A DNA stretch of 64,000 bases from Acidobacteriaceae bacterium (GCA_003132445.1 PKXU01000082.1:66345-130344); one strand, 5' to 3'; positions 35,130-44,626 are shown, counted from the stretch's first letter. Notes: generated from the letters alone by a model not told the origin. A program made the numbers and translations.

Positions 35130-36806
35130 TCAGGCCTCAAGGGCGGTGTAGCACAACTCGACCACGGTGCAATCGTCGTTCAGAGGATTACCACTACAGA
35201 ATGCAGTCACAGCGGAAAAAATTCCCTCCATGGTCGGCGACTTAATGGCCGCCGCTTCCAGGCGAGAATCTTCGAAAAAGTCGCCCGCGGCATTTTCAGC
35301 CTCGGTAACTCCGTCGGTCACCAGAATGAAACGGTCGCCGGATTTCATCTGACATCTCGCGCTCTCGAAAGTCGCGTCAGCAAGCAAACCCACGGGCACA
35401 TTCCCGTGCGGAGGCCGTATCACTTCCCCCGCGCACACCAGAAGCGGCTGCACGTGCCCGCAATTTACGTATTCCAGCTCGCCATCCCGTCGCAGACGCA
35501 CCAGCAACAAGGTCGCGTATTTCTCGCCGCCCATTCTCTCGGTGAAGAACCGATTCACGACCGTGACGACCTCCAGCAACGTCATGCCGGCAATCAATTG
35601 CGAGTAGATCATCCCCTGTAACGTCGAGGCCAAGAGCGCCGCCGATACGCCCTTCCCGCTGACGTCAGCCAGCACAACGGCGAGGCCCTCTTTGGTATTC
35701 ACCGCGTCGTAGAAGTCTCCCCCGATTTCTTTGCAGGAAAGATTTTTCCCGCTTAAACTCGCGAACGGCACTTCCGGAATTTTCACCTGCATCAGACGCT
35801 GCTGAATGCTGGCCGCAATGCTCAACTCCTGCTGATAGCGGCGCGCTTCTTCTTCGGCCTGCACCAGTCGCGCGTTCTCAATGAGCGACGCCGCTTCGGT
35901 CGCGATTACATCCAAAATATCCTGGCTCACCCCAATGAGGTCTCGCGAGGCAAACCGCGAATCGACATACAAAGCTCCCATCGCCTCCGCCGCATTCGCG
36001 GCGGGCGCCGGCGTTTGCCCGCCCCGAGCCGACTGCACCTGCATCTTTCGTAGAGGGAAGCAGAGCACCGTCCGTAAGTCGTACGCGACAATGCTTTGCC
36101 GCCCCGCAAGATCCAGCGACCCGCTTGTGTCAGTCAGCAGAAATTTGGAATTCGAACGCAGCGAGTCTTCGAGGATCGAGTGTGAAATCGTCTTATCGTC
36201 GAGCAACGGCTCTTTCTTCGAATTACGCCCGGCAGCCAGCCGCAGCTTGCCCTCGTCGTCCTTCAGAAAAACATAGGCTCGCTCGGCGCTCGTCAACTCC
36301 AGAGTTACGTCGAGCATTGTCATCAGAATTTCATCGAGCACGCCTACCGTATTGAGCTTGCGCGCAGCTTCCAGAAAAAGCGTCAGCTTCTCCAGGTCGG
36401 TCGCTTCCTGCTTGATTTGAATGCCCGAAATCTGGCTAAGAAATTCGCGAGCCGTGTTCGAAGTAGCCTGGCCGGGATTGAAGAGAAGATAAGTTGCGTC
36501 GCGCGCCCCAAACTCCAGCCGGTCGCCGCGCTCCAGTTTCTGCCTCTGGATGCGCTCCCCGTTCACGAACGTGCCGTGTTTGCTGCCCAAATCGACCAGG
36601 AAGAACTCCTGGCCTTCCTGACTAATTTGCGCATGATCTCGCGACACGCGAGGGTCGGCGATCACCAGATCCTTATCCACTTTCCGTCCTACCGTGAACG
36701 GCGTGCGATTCAGAACGATGTCTTTCTGCTCGCCGCCCTGCACGAACTTCAGCACCGGAAAAATACCGGAGCCAGAGCCGACAGGACTGATTGCGGTCAA
36801 GGTCAT
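35130..36806 (-). CDS. FHA-GAF-PP2C (SpoIIE/RsbU) serine phosphatase
   Basis: A 558-residue signalling protein. An N-terminal FHA domain (residues about 30-110) has FTVGRKVDKDLVIADPRVSR and LGSKHGTFVNGERI, so it should bind phosphothreonine peptides. A GAF domain (about 150-320) follows, then a helical linker (EEARRYQQELSIAASIQQRL) and the PP2C phosphatase with CKEIGGDFYDAVNT, VVLADVSGKGVSAALLASTL, EYVNCGHVQPLL and FILVTDGVTEAEN, which carry its metal-binding aspartates. Such proteins act in partner-switching or Ser/Thr kinase pathways. It is convergent with the GH15 gene and no anti-sigma/anti-anti-sigma partner is adjacent. Confidence 0.93.
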   Translation of the reverse strand: MTLTAISPVGSGSGIFPVLKFVQGGEQKDIVLNRTPFTVGRKVDKDLVIADPRVSRDHAQISQEGQEFFLVDLGSKHGTFVNGERIQRQKLERGDRLEFGARDATYLLFNPGQATSNTAREFLSQISGIQIKQEATDLEKLTLFLEAARKLNTVGVLDEILMTMLDVTLELTSAERAYVFLKDDEGKLRLAAGRNSKKEPLLDDKTISHSILEDSLRSNSKFLLTDTSGSLDLAGRQSIVAYDLRTVLCFPLRKMQVQSARGGQTPAPAANAAEAMGALYVDSRFASRDLIGVSQDILDVIATEAASLIENARLVQAEEEARRYQQELSIAASIQQRLMQVKIPEVPFASLSGKNLSCKEIGGDFYDAVNTKEGLAVVLADVSGKGVSAALLASTLQGMIYSQLIAGMTLLEVVTVVNRFFTERMGGEKYATLLLVRLRRDGELEYVNCGHVQPLLVCAGEVIRPPHGNVPVGLLADATFESARCQMKSGDRFILVTDGVTEAENAAGDFFEDSRLEAAAIKSPTMEGIFSAVTAFCSGNPLNDDCTVVELCYTALEA

Positions 36807-36969
36807 GGAAGGTTATTCAGCGCGCGCCGATGTTGAAAAACCGCAGCCAGTGGCGCCACATGCAGAAATATCTCTGTCGCAACAGACTACTCTGCGGCAA
36901 CGTTCTCCGGCAAGCCACGCACTTCGCCCGATGCCCAGCTTGCCAATCCTTGGCGATTACCGTCTTCCG

Positions 36970-37042
36970 GTCATCCTGAAGACCCCGGTCACCCCGAAGG
37001 CCCGCGCTTTCTCCAGCGGGACGAGGGATCTCCCTCGCTCAT
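36970..37042. repeat. Partial copy of a GATCTCCC-type dispersed repeat
   Basis: GTCATCCTGAAG followed by GGTCACCCCGAAGG and ending GACGAGGGATCTCCCTC. The same words (TCATCC-GA and GAGGGATCTCCC) occur inside the elements at 23802-24010 and 52485-52636. This copy lacks the terminal repeats. It runs into the last codon of the GT87 gene at 37039. The rest of the 232-bp gap up to 36806 is featureless. Confidence 0.5.
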
Positions 37043-38385
37043 ATACCGTCCCGATCATACTGAACCGGTATCACTTGCCGTCCTGTCTCTGAGTTCCAGG
37101 CATGCAGCAGCGACAATCCGAAGATGAATACCGGCAACATGAAATTAGCATAAAAGGGCATCGGCCAAACCCTTTGCCTCGCCCCGGGCGTCAACCAAGG
37201 GTAAGCGAGACTGAGCCCCACAGTTGCCGCCCAGGGCCACAGAAGTAAAGCGAAACCTACAGCGCGAGCCCATCGCACCGCAGGCAAAACGCGCTCCCGC
37301 GGGATCCGTCTCAACATCTCGCTTCGTACCAGAATAAAGATTGCCGGAGCCAACAGCACTTGGTTGTAGGGAGCGAACATGGGAACAATCAACACCGTCG
37401 CCGCCAACACCAATGCAAATGCCTGACCAAATGCCATATTGCCAGCAGGTTCACGGCGCATCCGCCAGACACACAGGGCACAAGCCGCTGCGCTGACAGT
37501 TCCCAGAATCGCTCCTGCAATCGAACCGAACAACTCCGTTAGCACAGACTGATTTTGCGTGTATTGGTGATACTGCGCAATTCCACGGATGAACATGCGC
37601 AACCATCCTGGCAAAATAAGTTGCGCTCCGCCCAAAAGAAGCAACATGACGAATCCGAACCCGAATACAAATCGTCGTCGCGATCGCCACCCGCTGCCCG
37701 CCCAAAACAAAAGCCACAAAACCAGAGGCCACGTCAGTTGAGGTTTTATCGTCGCCAGCGCCAGCAAGGCCCCCGCTAAAACAAACCATCCTCCGGCCAG
37801 ACACGCGCCGCACCCCGCCAGCAAACCCACGACCAGCAGGCTGAGCTGCTGCAACTTGATCCCCTGCACCATAGGCAACCAGCCAAGCGAGAGCACCATG
37901 AAGATCAGAACGATACCGGCCGACGGCTTCCACCGCAAAACGTAAAGCCACAACAAAACGCTGGCCGGCGCCAGCCCCAGCAACAGCCACCGGAATCCTT
38001 TCTGCACAACGTCAAAAGGCAGATCGACGGTAGGTGCCATCAGAAACACAACATAGGCTGGATACGCGAATCCTTGTTGGTCTTTCGGGTCGTCTGGTCG
38101 GGCCGGATCGAGAGGCCTGCCGTAATATCCCTGCTGAATCTCGCGCGTAATCTCCGCGCTGTAAGGATTGCGGTCATGCCGCAGCAGTTCGCGCGCACCC
38201 AGCCAGCGCGGATAAAGATCCGATAAATTGCCGCGGGGGCGATCATGCGCAGCGGCATCGGCAAGTTGTTGCGCCCGCAGAATGCGATTCATATAAAACC
38301 ACGTACTGCCCGAGGCCACAACGGCCAGCAAAAATCCGGCGATGAATGGCAGTCTCTTCCGCAAAGTTAAGCGCTTCTCCTTCAA
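37039..38385 (-). CDS. GT87-family membrane glycosyltransferase (DUF2029-like)
   Basis: A 448-residue integral membrane protein with about ten segments. GT87 enzymes are GT-C transferases that use polyprenyl-phosphate mannose (or another sugar), acting on the outer face of the inner membrane. The first loop after membrane segment 1 carries NLSDLYPRWLGARELL and RNPYS, the conserved Asp and NPY of the family. Two more proteins with the same loop are at 38450 and 40527, so three paralogues are present. Start is uncertain: TTG 38385 gives the listed length and there is another TTG 7 codons on. Divergent from 38450. The stop at 37039 lies inside a dispersed repeat. Confidence 0.8.
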   Translation of the reverse strand: MKEKRLTLRKRLPFIAGFLLAVVASGSTWFYMNRILRAQQLADAAAHDRPRGNLSDLYPRWLGARELLRHDRNPYSAEITREIQQGYYGRPLDPARPDDPKDQQGFAYPAYVVFLMAPTVDLPFDVVQKGFRWLLLGLAPASVLLWLYVLRWKPSAGIVLIFMVLSLGWLPMVQGIKLQQLSLLVVGLLAGCGACLAGGWFVLAGALLALATIKPQLTWPLVLWLLFWAGSGWRSRRRFVFGFGFVMLLLLGGAQLILPGWLRMFIRGIAQYHQYTQNQSVLTELFGSIAGAILGTVSAAACALCVWRMRREPAGNMAFGQAFALVLAATVLIVPMFAPYNQVLLAPAIFILVRSEMLRRIPRERVLPAVRWARAVGFALLLWPWAATVGLSLAYPWLTPGARQRVWPMPFYANFMLPVFIFGLSLLHAWNSETGRQVIPVQYDRDGI

Positions 38386-38449
38386 CCAGCGCCATAACGG
38401 CTGCCGGCGAAGGCTTCATGTTACAACTGTGTGGGCAACAACCTATCTC

Positions 38450-39367
38450 ATGCGAGTGCGCATTGCAGTTTCGGCCGCAATCGGCATTGCCAGCGGCGCA
38501 TTCTGCTGGTTCCTCATGAAACGCCTTCACCAGGATGCGGGAGACTTTCGCTGGGCGCTGCATCTTGTAAACCGCCTGCTCGCCCGGCAAAATCCTTACG
38601 ATACGCCACTCGAACAATATCCCTTGACCGCGGCGCTCTTCGCCCTCCCGTTTGTGCGTTTGCAGCCTGAACTCGCCGCCGGATTCTTTTGGGGAATCAG
38701 TTCATTTTTTCTCGCCTTCGGTCTCACGCGTGGCGGCTATACTCGCTTGCTCATCTTCTTCGCCTATCCTTATTGGGCAGGACTCCTCACCGTGCAGTGG
38801 TCTCCGCTCATTGCAGCCAGCGGATTCTTCCCGCTTCTGCTACCGGCAACCATGGCCAAACCTCAGGTCGGCTTGCCCGTCTTCCTGACGCGATTCAGCC
38901 GTCGTGGCTTATACGCGTGCGCTGCCGTAGGCTTGGTAAGCCTTATTGTGATGCCAAAGTGGCCGCTTCTCTGGTTTCGGCAACTTCGCAATTACGAACA
39001 CTTCATTCCCATTCTCATTCTTCCCGGGGCGCTGCTTGTGCTGGCGCTGCTGCGATACAGGAAGCGTGATGCGCAGCTTCTTTTCCTGTCCGCATGTATG
39101 CCCCAGCGCTGGTTTTTTGACAGCTTTATCCTCTGGCTGATTCCGCAATCGCGCCGCGAAATCGTCTGGACGGTTTTTTTCAGTTGGGGAGCGGCAATCT
39201 GGCGCTGGTATCACGTTCCTTCCAGTTTCACCAGCGTGGGACGCTGCACCGTAATCTTCCTTTATCTGCCCATGTTGGCCGTAGTACTTCTGCGAAAGGA
39301 ACGAAACAGTGAACAAGGAAATCGCGAACCGCTGCACGGGGTCGCGTCGAACGCGCATTCACTTTAG
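38450..39367 (+). CDS. Short GT87-like membrane protein
   Basis: A 305-residue membrane protein with about eight segments. The loop after the first segment has AGDFRWALHLVNRLLARQNP followed by YDTP, keeping the Asp and NPY of its two neighbours at 37039 and 40527, but the protein is about 130 residues shorter. ATG 38450 is preferred; reading back to 38342 adds 36 residues that overlap the divergent GT87 gene. It precedes the PAP2-like gene by 14 bp, so it leads an operon 38450-41816. It may be a reduced glycosyltransferase or an accessory subunit. Confidence 0.7.
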   Translation: MRVRIAVSAAIGIASGAFCWFLMKRLHQDAGDFRWALHLVNRLLARQNPYDTPLEQYPLTAALFALPFVRLQPELAAGFFWGISSFFLAFGLTRGGYTRLLIFFAYPYWAGLLTVQWSPLIAASGFFPLLLPATMAKPQVGLPVFLTRFSRRGLYACAAVGLVSLIVMPKWPLLWFRQLRNYEHFIPILILPGALLVLALLRYRKRDAQLLFLSACMPQRWFFDSFILWLIPQSRREIVWTVFFSWGAAIWRWYHVPSSFTSVGRCTVIFLYLPMLAVVLLRKERNSEQGNREPLHGVASNAHSL

Positions 39368-39381
39368 CGACTTTTTTCGCC

Positions 39382-40530
39382 ATGGCAATCCATAACGCCA
39401 TCAAGCTCCGCGATTGGCATTACGGCGTGAGTGTGCTGCTCGCTCTGGCCATAATCCCACTTCTGCGCCACGAGCACCTACCGCTGAAATTCGATTGGAT
39501 CACATTGAGCGTGGCTTATTGGTTCGTCCTGGCTGCGCAATCCATATGCGTTGCCGTCGTTTTGTGCCTGATCGCATTACCTCGTCAACAAGTCCTTGAT
39601 CCTTTTCTAGCTCGCTATCGAGTGAACCCGCTCCGAGTTGTTCCTCTGCTATTGTTCGTTATCGCTTTGATCTGGCTCGCCGGTGGTCTCAAAGCGTTCG
39701 TGTTAACAGTGGACGCGGTCGCTGCACTCGAACTGATCAACCGTCTGCACGGGAAACCGTTGCGCCGCGCGGCAGCCGCAATCCTGGCCCCCACAGCCTA
39801 CCTCTTCCTCGGTTTTCTAATGGTTCTCGCCTACAACAATGTCATTGTGTCGATGCGATACAACTTCGCAACCGATCCTGCGCTGGCCGCGATCGATCGC
39901 TGGCTGCTGCATGGTCATTCGGTTTCTGGCCTCTGCCATTGGGCGTTGCAGGTCTTCCCGCTTTCTTTTTTCAACTTTTTAGAATTCATTTATTTCGGAA
40001 TGTTTCTTCAGATCGGCGCCACCCTCATTTTTCTCGCTCTCTATGACGGCAGAACGCTGGCGCTGCAGTTCGTCGGTACGATCCTCACCTCGTACTATCT
40101 GGCGCTTGTCGTCTTCTATATCTGGCCCGCGCAAGGACCTTATACTTTGTGCCCTGCCCACTTCTCGCGCTTCCCGCCGAGCCTTCAGTCGTACACCATT
40201 CAAAAAACTTTAATCCCACACGCTCTGGCGCTATGGAATCACCAACGCATTTCTAAAATCTCCACCGATTACTTCATCGCGTTCCCCTGCATGCATATCG
40301 TGCAGCCGATTATCGTGCTGTGGTTTCTGCGGCGCTGGCGCAGGGCCGTGATTGTCCTCGCGTTTTACGATTTATTGCTGATCGCCTCCATCCTCTTGCT
40401 CGAAATGCATTACCTCATCGACATCGTCGTGGCGTTGCCCGTAGCCGCGCTGGCCATCGCCATTACAGGTGGCTCCTTGCGTAGCCCGAAACCGAACGCA
40501 TTTTCGCCACCAGCCCACCCCGTGTCATGA
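39382..40530 (+). CDS. PAP2-superfamily membrane protein (inositol-phosphotransferase-like)
   Basis: A 382-residue integral membrane protein, with about nine segments. PAP2 motifs: AFPCMHIVQPIIVLWFL (motif 2; usual Ser before the catalytic-site His is a Cys here) and EMHYLIDIVVALP (motif 3 with His and Asp). This arrangement resembles the AUR1/IPC-synthase-like PAP2_3 group that transfers phospho-headgroups to lipids. Residues YIWPAQGPYTLCP may be motif 1. The gene overlaps the next GT87 by 4 bp (ATGA), linking lipid headgroup chemistry with membrane glycosyltransferases. Substrate unknown. Confidence 0.75.
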   Translation: MAIHNAIKLRDWHYGVSVLLALAIIPLLRHEHLPLKFDWITLSVAYWFVLAAQSICVAVVLCLIALPRQQVLDPFLARYRVNPLRVVPLLLFVIALIWLAGGLKAFVLTVDAVAALELINRLHGKPLRRAAAAILAPTAYLFLGFLMVLAYNNVIVSMRYNFATDPALAAIDRWLLHGHSVSGLCHWALQVFPLSFFNFLEFIYFGMFLQIGATLIFLALYDGRTLALQFVGTILTSYYLALVVFYIWPAQGPYTLCPAHFSRFPPSLQSYTIQKTLIPHALALWNHQRISKISTDYFIAFPCMHIVQPIIVLWFLRRWRRAVIVLAFYDLLLIASILLLEMHYLIDIVVALPVAALAIAITGGSLRSPKPNAFSPPAHPVS

Positions 40531-41816
40531 ATAATCTTTTCATCCGAAAGAAACTTTTGTGGCTGCTCCTCAGCGTTCTGTCGGCTGGCAGCATGGCTTG
40601 GTATGTCACTGCCGTCTGGAGCGCTAATCAGCCTCCGCAATTTTCCGATCTGTATGCCCCCTGGTGGGCCGCGCATGAGCTGCTTTTGCACGGACGCAAT
40701 CCCTATTCACCCGCGGTAGCGCATGAGATTCAAACGGTGATTTACGGTGCGCCGGCAAGCGACGTTTCCACAAATGATCCTTCAAACATTGCCGGCGGAT
40801 TCGCCTACCCTCCCTATGCAGCATTGCTCCTTTGGCCAACCGTCTATCTTTCGTTCGAGCAAGTGCAGAAATTATTTCTAGGCACATCCGTACTTGCGAT
40901 CCTGCTCAGTTTGGCGCTCTGGCTCCGTTTTCTGCGATTGCGTCCCTCGCCGTTGCTGTGGATGACTCTTGCCTTCTTTACCCTGGGAAGTTTTCCCGCC
41001 TTGCAGGCAATCCGGTTACAAAACTTAAGCGTAATCGCGGCCGCATTAATTGCACTCTCACTTTTTCTCGTGTCTGCGGACCACTTGCTTCTCGCCGGCA
41101 TTTTCCTGGCTCTGTCTACATTCAAACCGCAATTCGCCGCTGGATTGATTCTCGGGTTGGCATTGTGGATTACCGGCGACTGGCGTCGCCGGCGCCCGCT
41201 AGCGTGGAGTTTTCTGATCACGATGCTTTTGCTTTTTCTAATGAGCAGTTGGCTCGTGCCGGGCTGGATTCACACCTTCTTCAGCGTCTTGCGTGCTTAT
41301 CGTCTCTATACTTACGGTCATTCCCTGCTTGATGTTTGGTTCACTCCCAGGGGGGGAGCATTTATCGGAGTCTGTCTTCTTCTAGCTGCCTTAGCCGTTT
41401 GCTGGAAGCATCGCTCGAAAGCAGCTAATTCTGCGCGATTCTCTCTTATCACGACTCTGTTATTGGCCGTAACTCTTATCGTCATCCCAACCCTCGCTCC
41501 TCACGCGCAACTGCTTCTCTTGCCCGGATTTTTGAACATGATTCACATGCGAAAGTTTCTTTCATCCTCCGGTACGCCCGCGAAAATGATTGTAGCGGCG
41601 GCGTGGGCGCTACTCGCTTGGTCCTGGATCGCCGCCTTCGGTCTATTGGTGGCCGCGCTCTTGGTTCCTATTCCGAGGCTGCTGCGCTTCTGGCAGCTGC
41701 CGCTTTACACCAGCCCGCTCCTGCCCTTAGCTGTTTCCTTCGCTTTGAGCTGTTTACTTTGGAGCATCCCCCAGCAGGAGGGTCGAAAGCTCGACCTTTC
41801 CGGCAATATCCCTTGA
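40527..41816 (+). CDS. GT87-family membrane glycosyltransferase
   Basis: A 429-residue membrane protein, clearly paralogous to that at 37039. Loop 1 has FSDLYAPWWAAHELLLHGRN followed by PYSPAVAHEI; the conserved aspartate and NPY are kept, as are GGFAYPPYAALLLWPTVYLS and TFKPQFAAGLILGLALW (matching ATIKPQLTWPLVLWLL in the paralogue). About ten membrane segments. Start ATG overlaps the PAP2-like stop by 4 bp. It ends 221 bp before the Flp pilin gene; the gap holds a TATTAT (41944-41949) that may be the -10 of the pilus operon but no matching -35. Confidence 0.8.
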   Translation: MNNLFIRKKLLWLLLSVLSAGSMAWYVTAVWSANQPPQFSDLYAPWWAAHELLLHGRNPYSPAVAHEIQTVIYGAPASDVSTNDPSNIAGGFAYPPYAALLLWPTVYLSFEQVQKLFLGTSVLAILLSLALWLRFLRLRPSPLLWMTLAFFTLGSFPALQAIRLQNLSVIAAALIALSLFLVSADHLLLAGIFLALSTFKPQFAAGLILGLALWITGDWRRRRPLAWSFLITMLLLFLMSSWLVPGWIHTFFSVLRAYRLYTYGHSLLDVWFTPRGGAFIGVCLLLAALAVCWKHRSKAANSARFSLITTLLLAVTLIVIPTLAPHAQLLLLPGFLNMIHMRKFLSSSGTPAKMIVAAAWALLAWSWIAAFGLLVAALLVPIPRLLRFWQLPLYTSPLLPLAVSFALSCLLWSIPQQEGRKLDLSGNIP

Positions 41817-42037
41817 CTTCCGCCTCCAGACCTGTGACTCAGCGCGAAAACCTTGCGATTCGCGGGTTAAAAACCGAATAGACGGGGAACTTCTTTTTCA
41901 TTCAAGATGCAAGAAATTACGCCTTTTTCAGCTGTTCACAGGGTATTATTAGCCTAGTCGAGTTGACCAACCTTAGCGATCGTCCCAGGAGCTACGGGAC
42001 ACGTTTACTCGAGTTTGAGGTCAAAAAGGGGTTATCC

Positions 42038-42199
42038 ATGGGGCTTATACGAAACCTTTGGCGAGAACAGGAAGGACAGGATATTGCGGAATATGCAGTA
42101 ATGCTGGCGGTCATCCTGGTCATTGTCGTTGGAACCGTCCGATTAATCGGGTCCAATGCCAGTAATGTGTTTTCTTCCGTCGCCAGTTCCATCCAGTAA
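42038..42199 (+). CDS. flp: Flp-type IVb pilin
   Basis: A 53-residue prepilin, the size of Flp subunits. The leader ends in REQEG and the mature part begins QDIAEYAVMLAVILVIVVG, which fits the Flp processing rule (Gly, then Glu-Tyr at mature positions 5-6). The mature pilin of 40 residues is one hydrophobic helix plus a short polar tail (SNASNVFSSVASSIQ). ATG 42038 is chosen, with AGGGG seven bases upstream; earlier in-frame codons from 41963 give a non-leader-like extension. First gene of the Tad pilus operon. Only one pilin gene is present. Confidence 0.92.
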   Translation: MGLIRNLWREQEGQDIAEYAVMLAVILVIVVGTVRLIGSNASNVFSSVASSIQ

Positions 42200-42278
42200 G
42201 TAAGCAACAACCCGATTTGCCGAGGCCGCCAGTCATCACGTTGCGGCTGCGTAAGCATTTAATTTCTGAGGGAGCAGT

Positions 42279-43130
42279 ATGAACCGCACACGTTTGTTAA
42301 CGATCGGAGTCGTGGCGCTCGCGCTTGGCTTGATAGCCAGCATGTATGTGTACCGGACCCTCCAGGCGAGATCAGGACCCGGCTCCGAGTCGGGCGTTGA
42401 TGTAATTGTTGCAGCCGATGATCTGCAAGTCGGTGCCCGCGTCGAAGAACATGACATCAAAATCATCAGAATTCCTGCCACCGATTTGCCTCCCGGCGCC
42501 CCGCGCAGGCGTTCTGAGGTAGTTGGGCACGGTGTCATCGTCCCCATTTCCAAGGGTGAATTCATTCTGCCCAACCGGCTGGCGGGTGAGAACGCCGGCT
42601 CCGGACTGCCTTCACTCATCCCTCCGGGCATGCGCGCCGTTTCCGTGCGGGTAAACGAAGTTGTCTCCGTAGCCGGATTTGTAACTCCCGGAACTCGCGT
42701 CGATGTTCTGCTGACCGGAACACCGGGCGGCGGCGAACAGCAGACTACCACCGTTCTGCAGAATGTCGCAGTCCTTGCCTCGGGCCATACTTTGGAGCGA
42801 ACCGCAACCGGCGAGGCCCAGACTACGGCCGTCATCACGCTCCTGGTCTCGCCGGATGATGCCCAGCGCCTCACTCTGGCCAGTTCTGAAGGACACATCC
42901 AGCTCGCGCTGCGCAATCCTCTCGACACCAAGCAAGACGAGGTGCCTTCTTCCAATTCGAGAGGCCTGTATCGGGGGGTCGCGGCACCCGTTCAACCCGT
43001 CGTTCATCACACGGCAATGAAGAAAGTTGCTCCCGGTCCACCTTCTTCGACCGGCGTGCAGGTAGAGGTTTATCAGGGCGACAAAAAAATGGACGTGGTT
43101 AAATTCCCAGACCAGAATTCCGAAAACTAA
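42279..43130 (+). CDS. cpaB: Tad pilus assembly protein CpaB/RcpC
   Basis: A 283-residue periplasmic protein with an N-terminal membrane anchor (LTIGVVALALGLIASMYVYR). The SAF-like domain is seen in GVDVIVAADDLQVGARVEEH and the following IIRIPATDLPPGAPRR; VSVRVNEVVSVAGFVTPGTR and DVLLTGT match RcpC. It helps the Tad secretin to assemble. GAGGGAG lies five bases before the ATG. The tail (residues about 225-283) is Pro/Val-rich and variable. Second gene of the operon, 79 bp after flp. Confidence 0.9.
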   Translation: MNRTRLLTIGVVALALGLIASMYVYRTLQARSGPGSESGVDVIVAADDLQVGARVEEHDIKIIRIPATDLPPGAPRRRSEVVGHGVIVPISKGEFILPNRLAGENAGSGLPSLIPPGMRAVSVRVNEVVSVAGFVTPGTRVDVLLTGTPGGGEQQTTTVLQNVAVLASGHTLERTATGEAQTTAVITLLVSPDDAQRLTLASSEGHIQLALRNPLDTKQDEVPSSNSRGLYRGVAAPVQPVVHHTAMKKVAPGPPSSTGVQVEVYQGDKKMDVVKFPDQNSEN

Positions 43131-43207
43131 GTGATGGCAACAGATCGGTTCTTCAAGTCGCCTCGGTACATGCCCGCAACCTTCCTCACGGGGAGAGAAA
43201 TCTGAAG

Positions 43208-44626
43208 ATGAGAGTTCGCAGCTCGTTGCTCGGGGCCCTGCTGGTCGCTGTCGCCTCCCCTTGTTTCGTATTCCCGGAGATGATGCAACAGGCGGACAGC
43301 CAGCCTCAAAGTCCGCCCGCCACCAGTACGCAGACCACGACCCTGCCGCCGGAATCGCAACCTCCGCAGGGCTCGGCTCCATTGCGCGTCATGGTCGGCA
43401 AATCTCTTCTCGTCACAACCACAGAAAAACTGAAGCGCATCTCCGTTACCGATCCCGGAATCGCCTTTGCCCAGGTCATCACACCCACGCAGATTTTGGT
43501 TCATGGCAAAACTCCGGGCGAAGTTTCGCTGCTGATTTGGGATGAACTGGAACGTTCGCGCAGCTTCGATTTGCGCGTCGATGTCGACGTGAGCGCCTGT
43601 GCCGAAGAAGAGCGCCGCGTGTTCCCCGACGAGCAGATCGTGGTCACGCCCTCACGCGCAGCCGTGGTCCTCTCTGGGCACGTTTCCACGGAAGACGTTG
43701 CCAAGCGCGCCGGAGAACTGGCCAGCGCCTATTCCCCAAAAGTCGTGAACGTCCTGACCTTCGGGCCGGTCGGCGCTCAGGAAGTTTTGCTACAGGTAAA
43801 ATTTGCGGAAGTCGACCGCACCGCCCTCACTCAGTTGGGAATCAACTTCATTTCCACTGGTGCTGGGAACACCCTCGGCACCATCACTACAGGCCAGTAC
43901 GGCAGTTTCGGCCCGCAGACGCTGGGTGCTCCGCCGACCACTACTACCAGCACAGCTGCCGGCACAACCACCACCACGGCCACTCAAACCATAAACAACG
44001 TCCTGAACCTTTTTCTGTTTCGCTCCGACATTAATTTCGGAGCTACGATCGAGGCCCTCGAAACCAAAAATCTGTTGCAGATTCTCGCCGAACCTAGCCT
44101 GATTGCGGTCAACGGCAAGGAAGCCAGCTTTTTGGCTGGAGGTCAATTTCCGTTCCCGATCGTGCAACCTGGCAATGGTTTTACGGCAGTGACGATCTCG
44201 TTCAAGGATTTTGGAGTTGGCTTGCACTTCACCCCGGTAATCATGCCCAACGGGAATATTCACCTGAAGGTAGCTCCGGAAGTGAGCACGTTGGACTTTT
44301 CAAACGCGCTGACAATTTCCGGCTTCACTGTGCCCGCTCTCAGCACACGCAAATCCGAAACTGAATTTGAATTGCAGGATGGACAAAGTTTTGTGATCGC
44401 CGGACTCCTCGATAATCGGGTTACTGATATTTACAACAAGATTCCCGGCCTGGGCGACATCCCCATCCTGGGAAATTTTTTTCGCAGCAAGAGCTTGCAG
44501 AAAACAAATTCGGAGCTGATGGTCTTGTGCACCGTGCACCGCATCTTTCCCAACAACGAACCGCCTCCAGGGCCGAAGAATCCGAAACCTTTTATGGACA
44601 CTGGCAAGTTCGACAAGAGCAAGTAG
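43208..44626 (+). CDS. cpaC: Tad pilus secretin CpaC/RcpA
   Basis: A 472-residue secretin forming the outer-membrane pore of the pilus. Signal peptide (LLGALLVAVASPCFVFP), Pro/Thr/Gln-rich linker, then a pilus-formation N domain (VMVGKSLLVTTTEKLKRISV, TPGEVSLLIWDELERSRSF) and a BON-like domain (VTPSRAAVVLSGHVSTEDVA). The secretin core follows: VLLQVKFAEVDRTALTQLGI, IEALETKNLLQILAEPSLIA, NGKEASFLAGGQFPFPI and FVIAGLLDNRVTDIYNKIPG. A Thr-rich stretch (TTTTSTAAGTTTTTATQT, about residues 240-260) lies in the secretin and may be a surface loop. Complete. Confidence 0.94.
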   Translation: MRVRSSLLGALLVAVASPCFVFPEMMQQADSQPQSPPATSTQTTTLPPESQPPQGSAPLRVMVGKSLLVTTTEKLKRISVTDPGIAFAQVITPTQILVHGKTPGEVSLLIWDELERSRSFDLRVDVDVSACAEEERRVFPDEQIVVTPSRAAVVLSGHVSTEDVAKRAGELASAYSPKVVNVLTFGPVGAQEVLLQVKFAEVDRTALTQLGINFISTGAGNTLGTITTGQYGSFGPQTLGAPPTTTTSTAAGTTTTTATQTINNVLNLFLFRSDINFGATIEALETKNLLQILAEPSLIAVNGKEASFLAGGQFPFPIVQPGNGFTAVTISFKDFGVGLHFTPVIMPNGNIHLKVAPEVSTLDFSNALTISGFTVPALSTRKSETEFELQDGQSFVIAGLLDNRVTDIYNKIPGLGDIPILGNFFRSKSLQKTNSELMVLCTVHRIFPNNEPPPGPKNPKPFMDTGKFDKSK

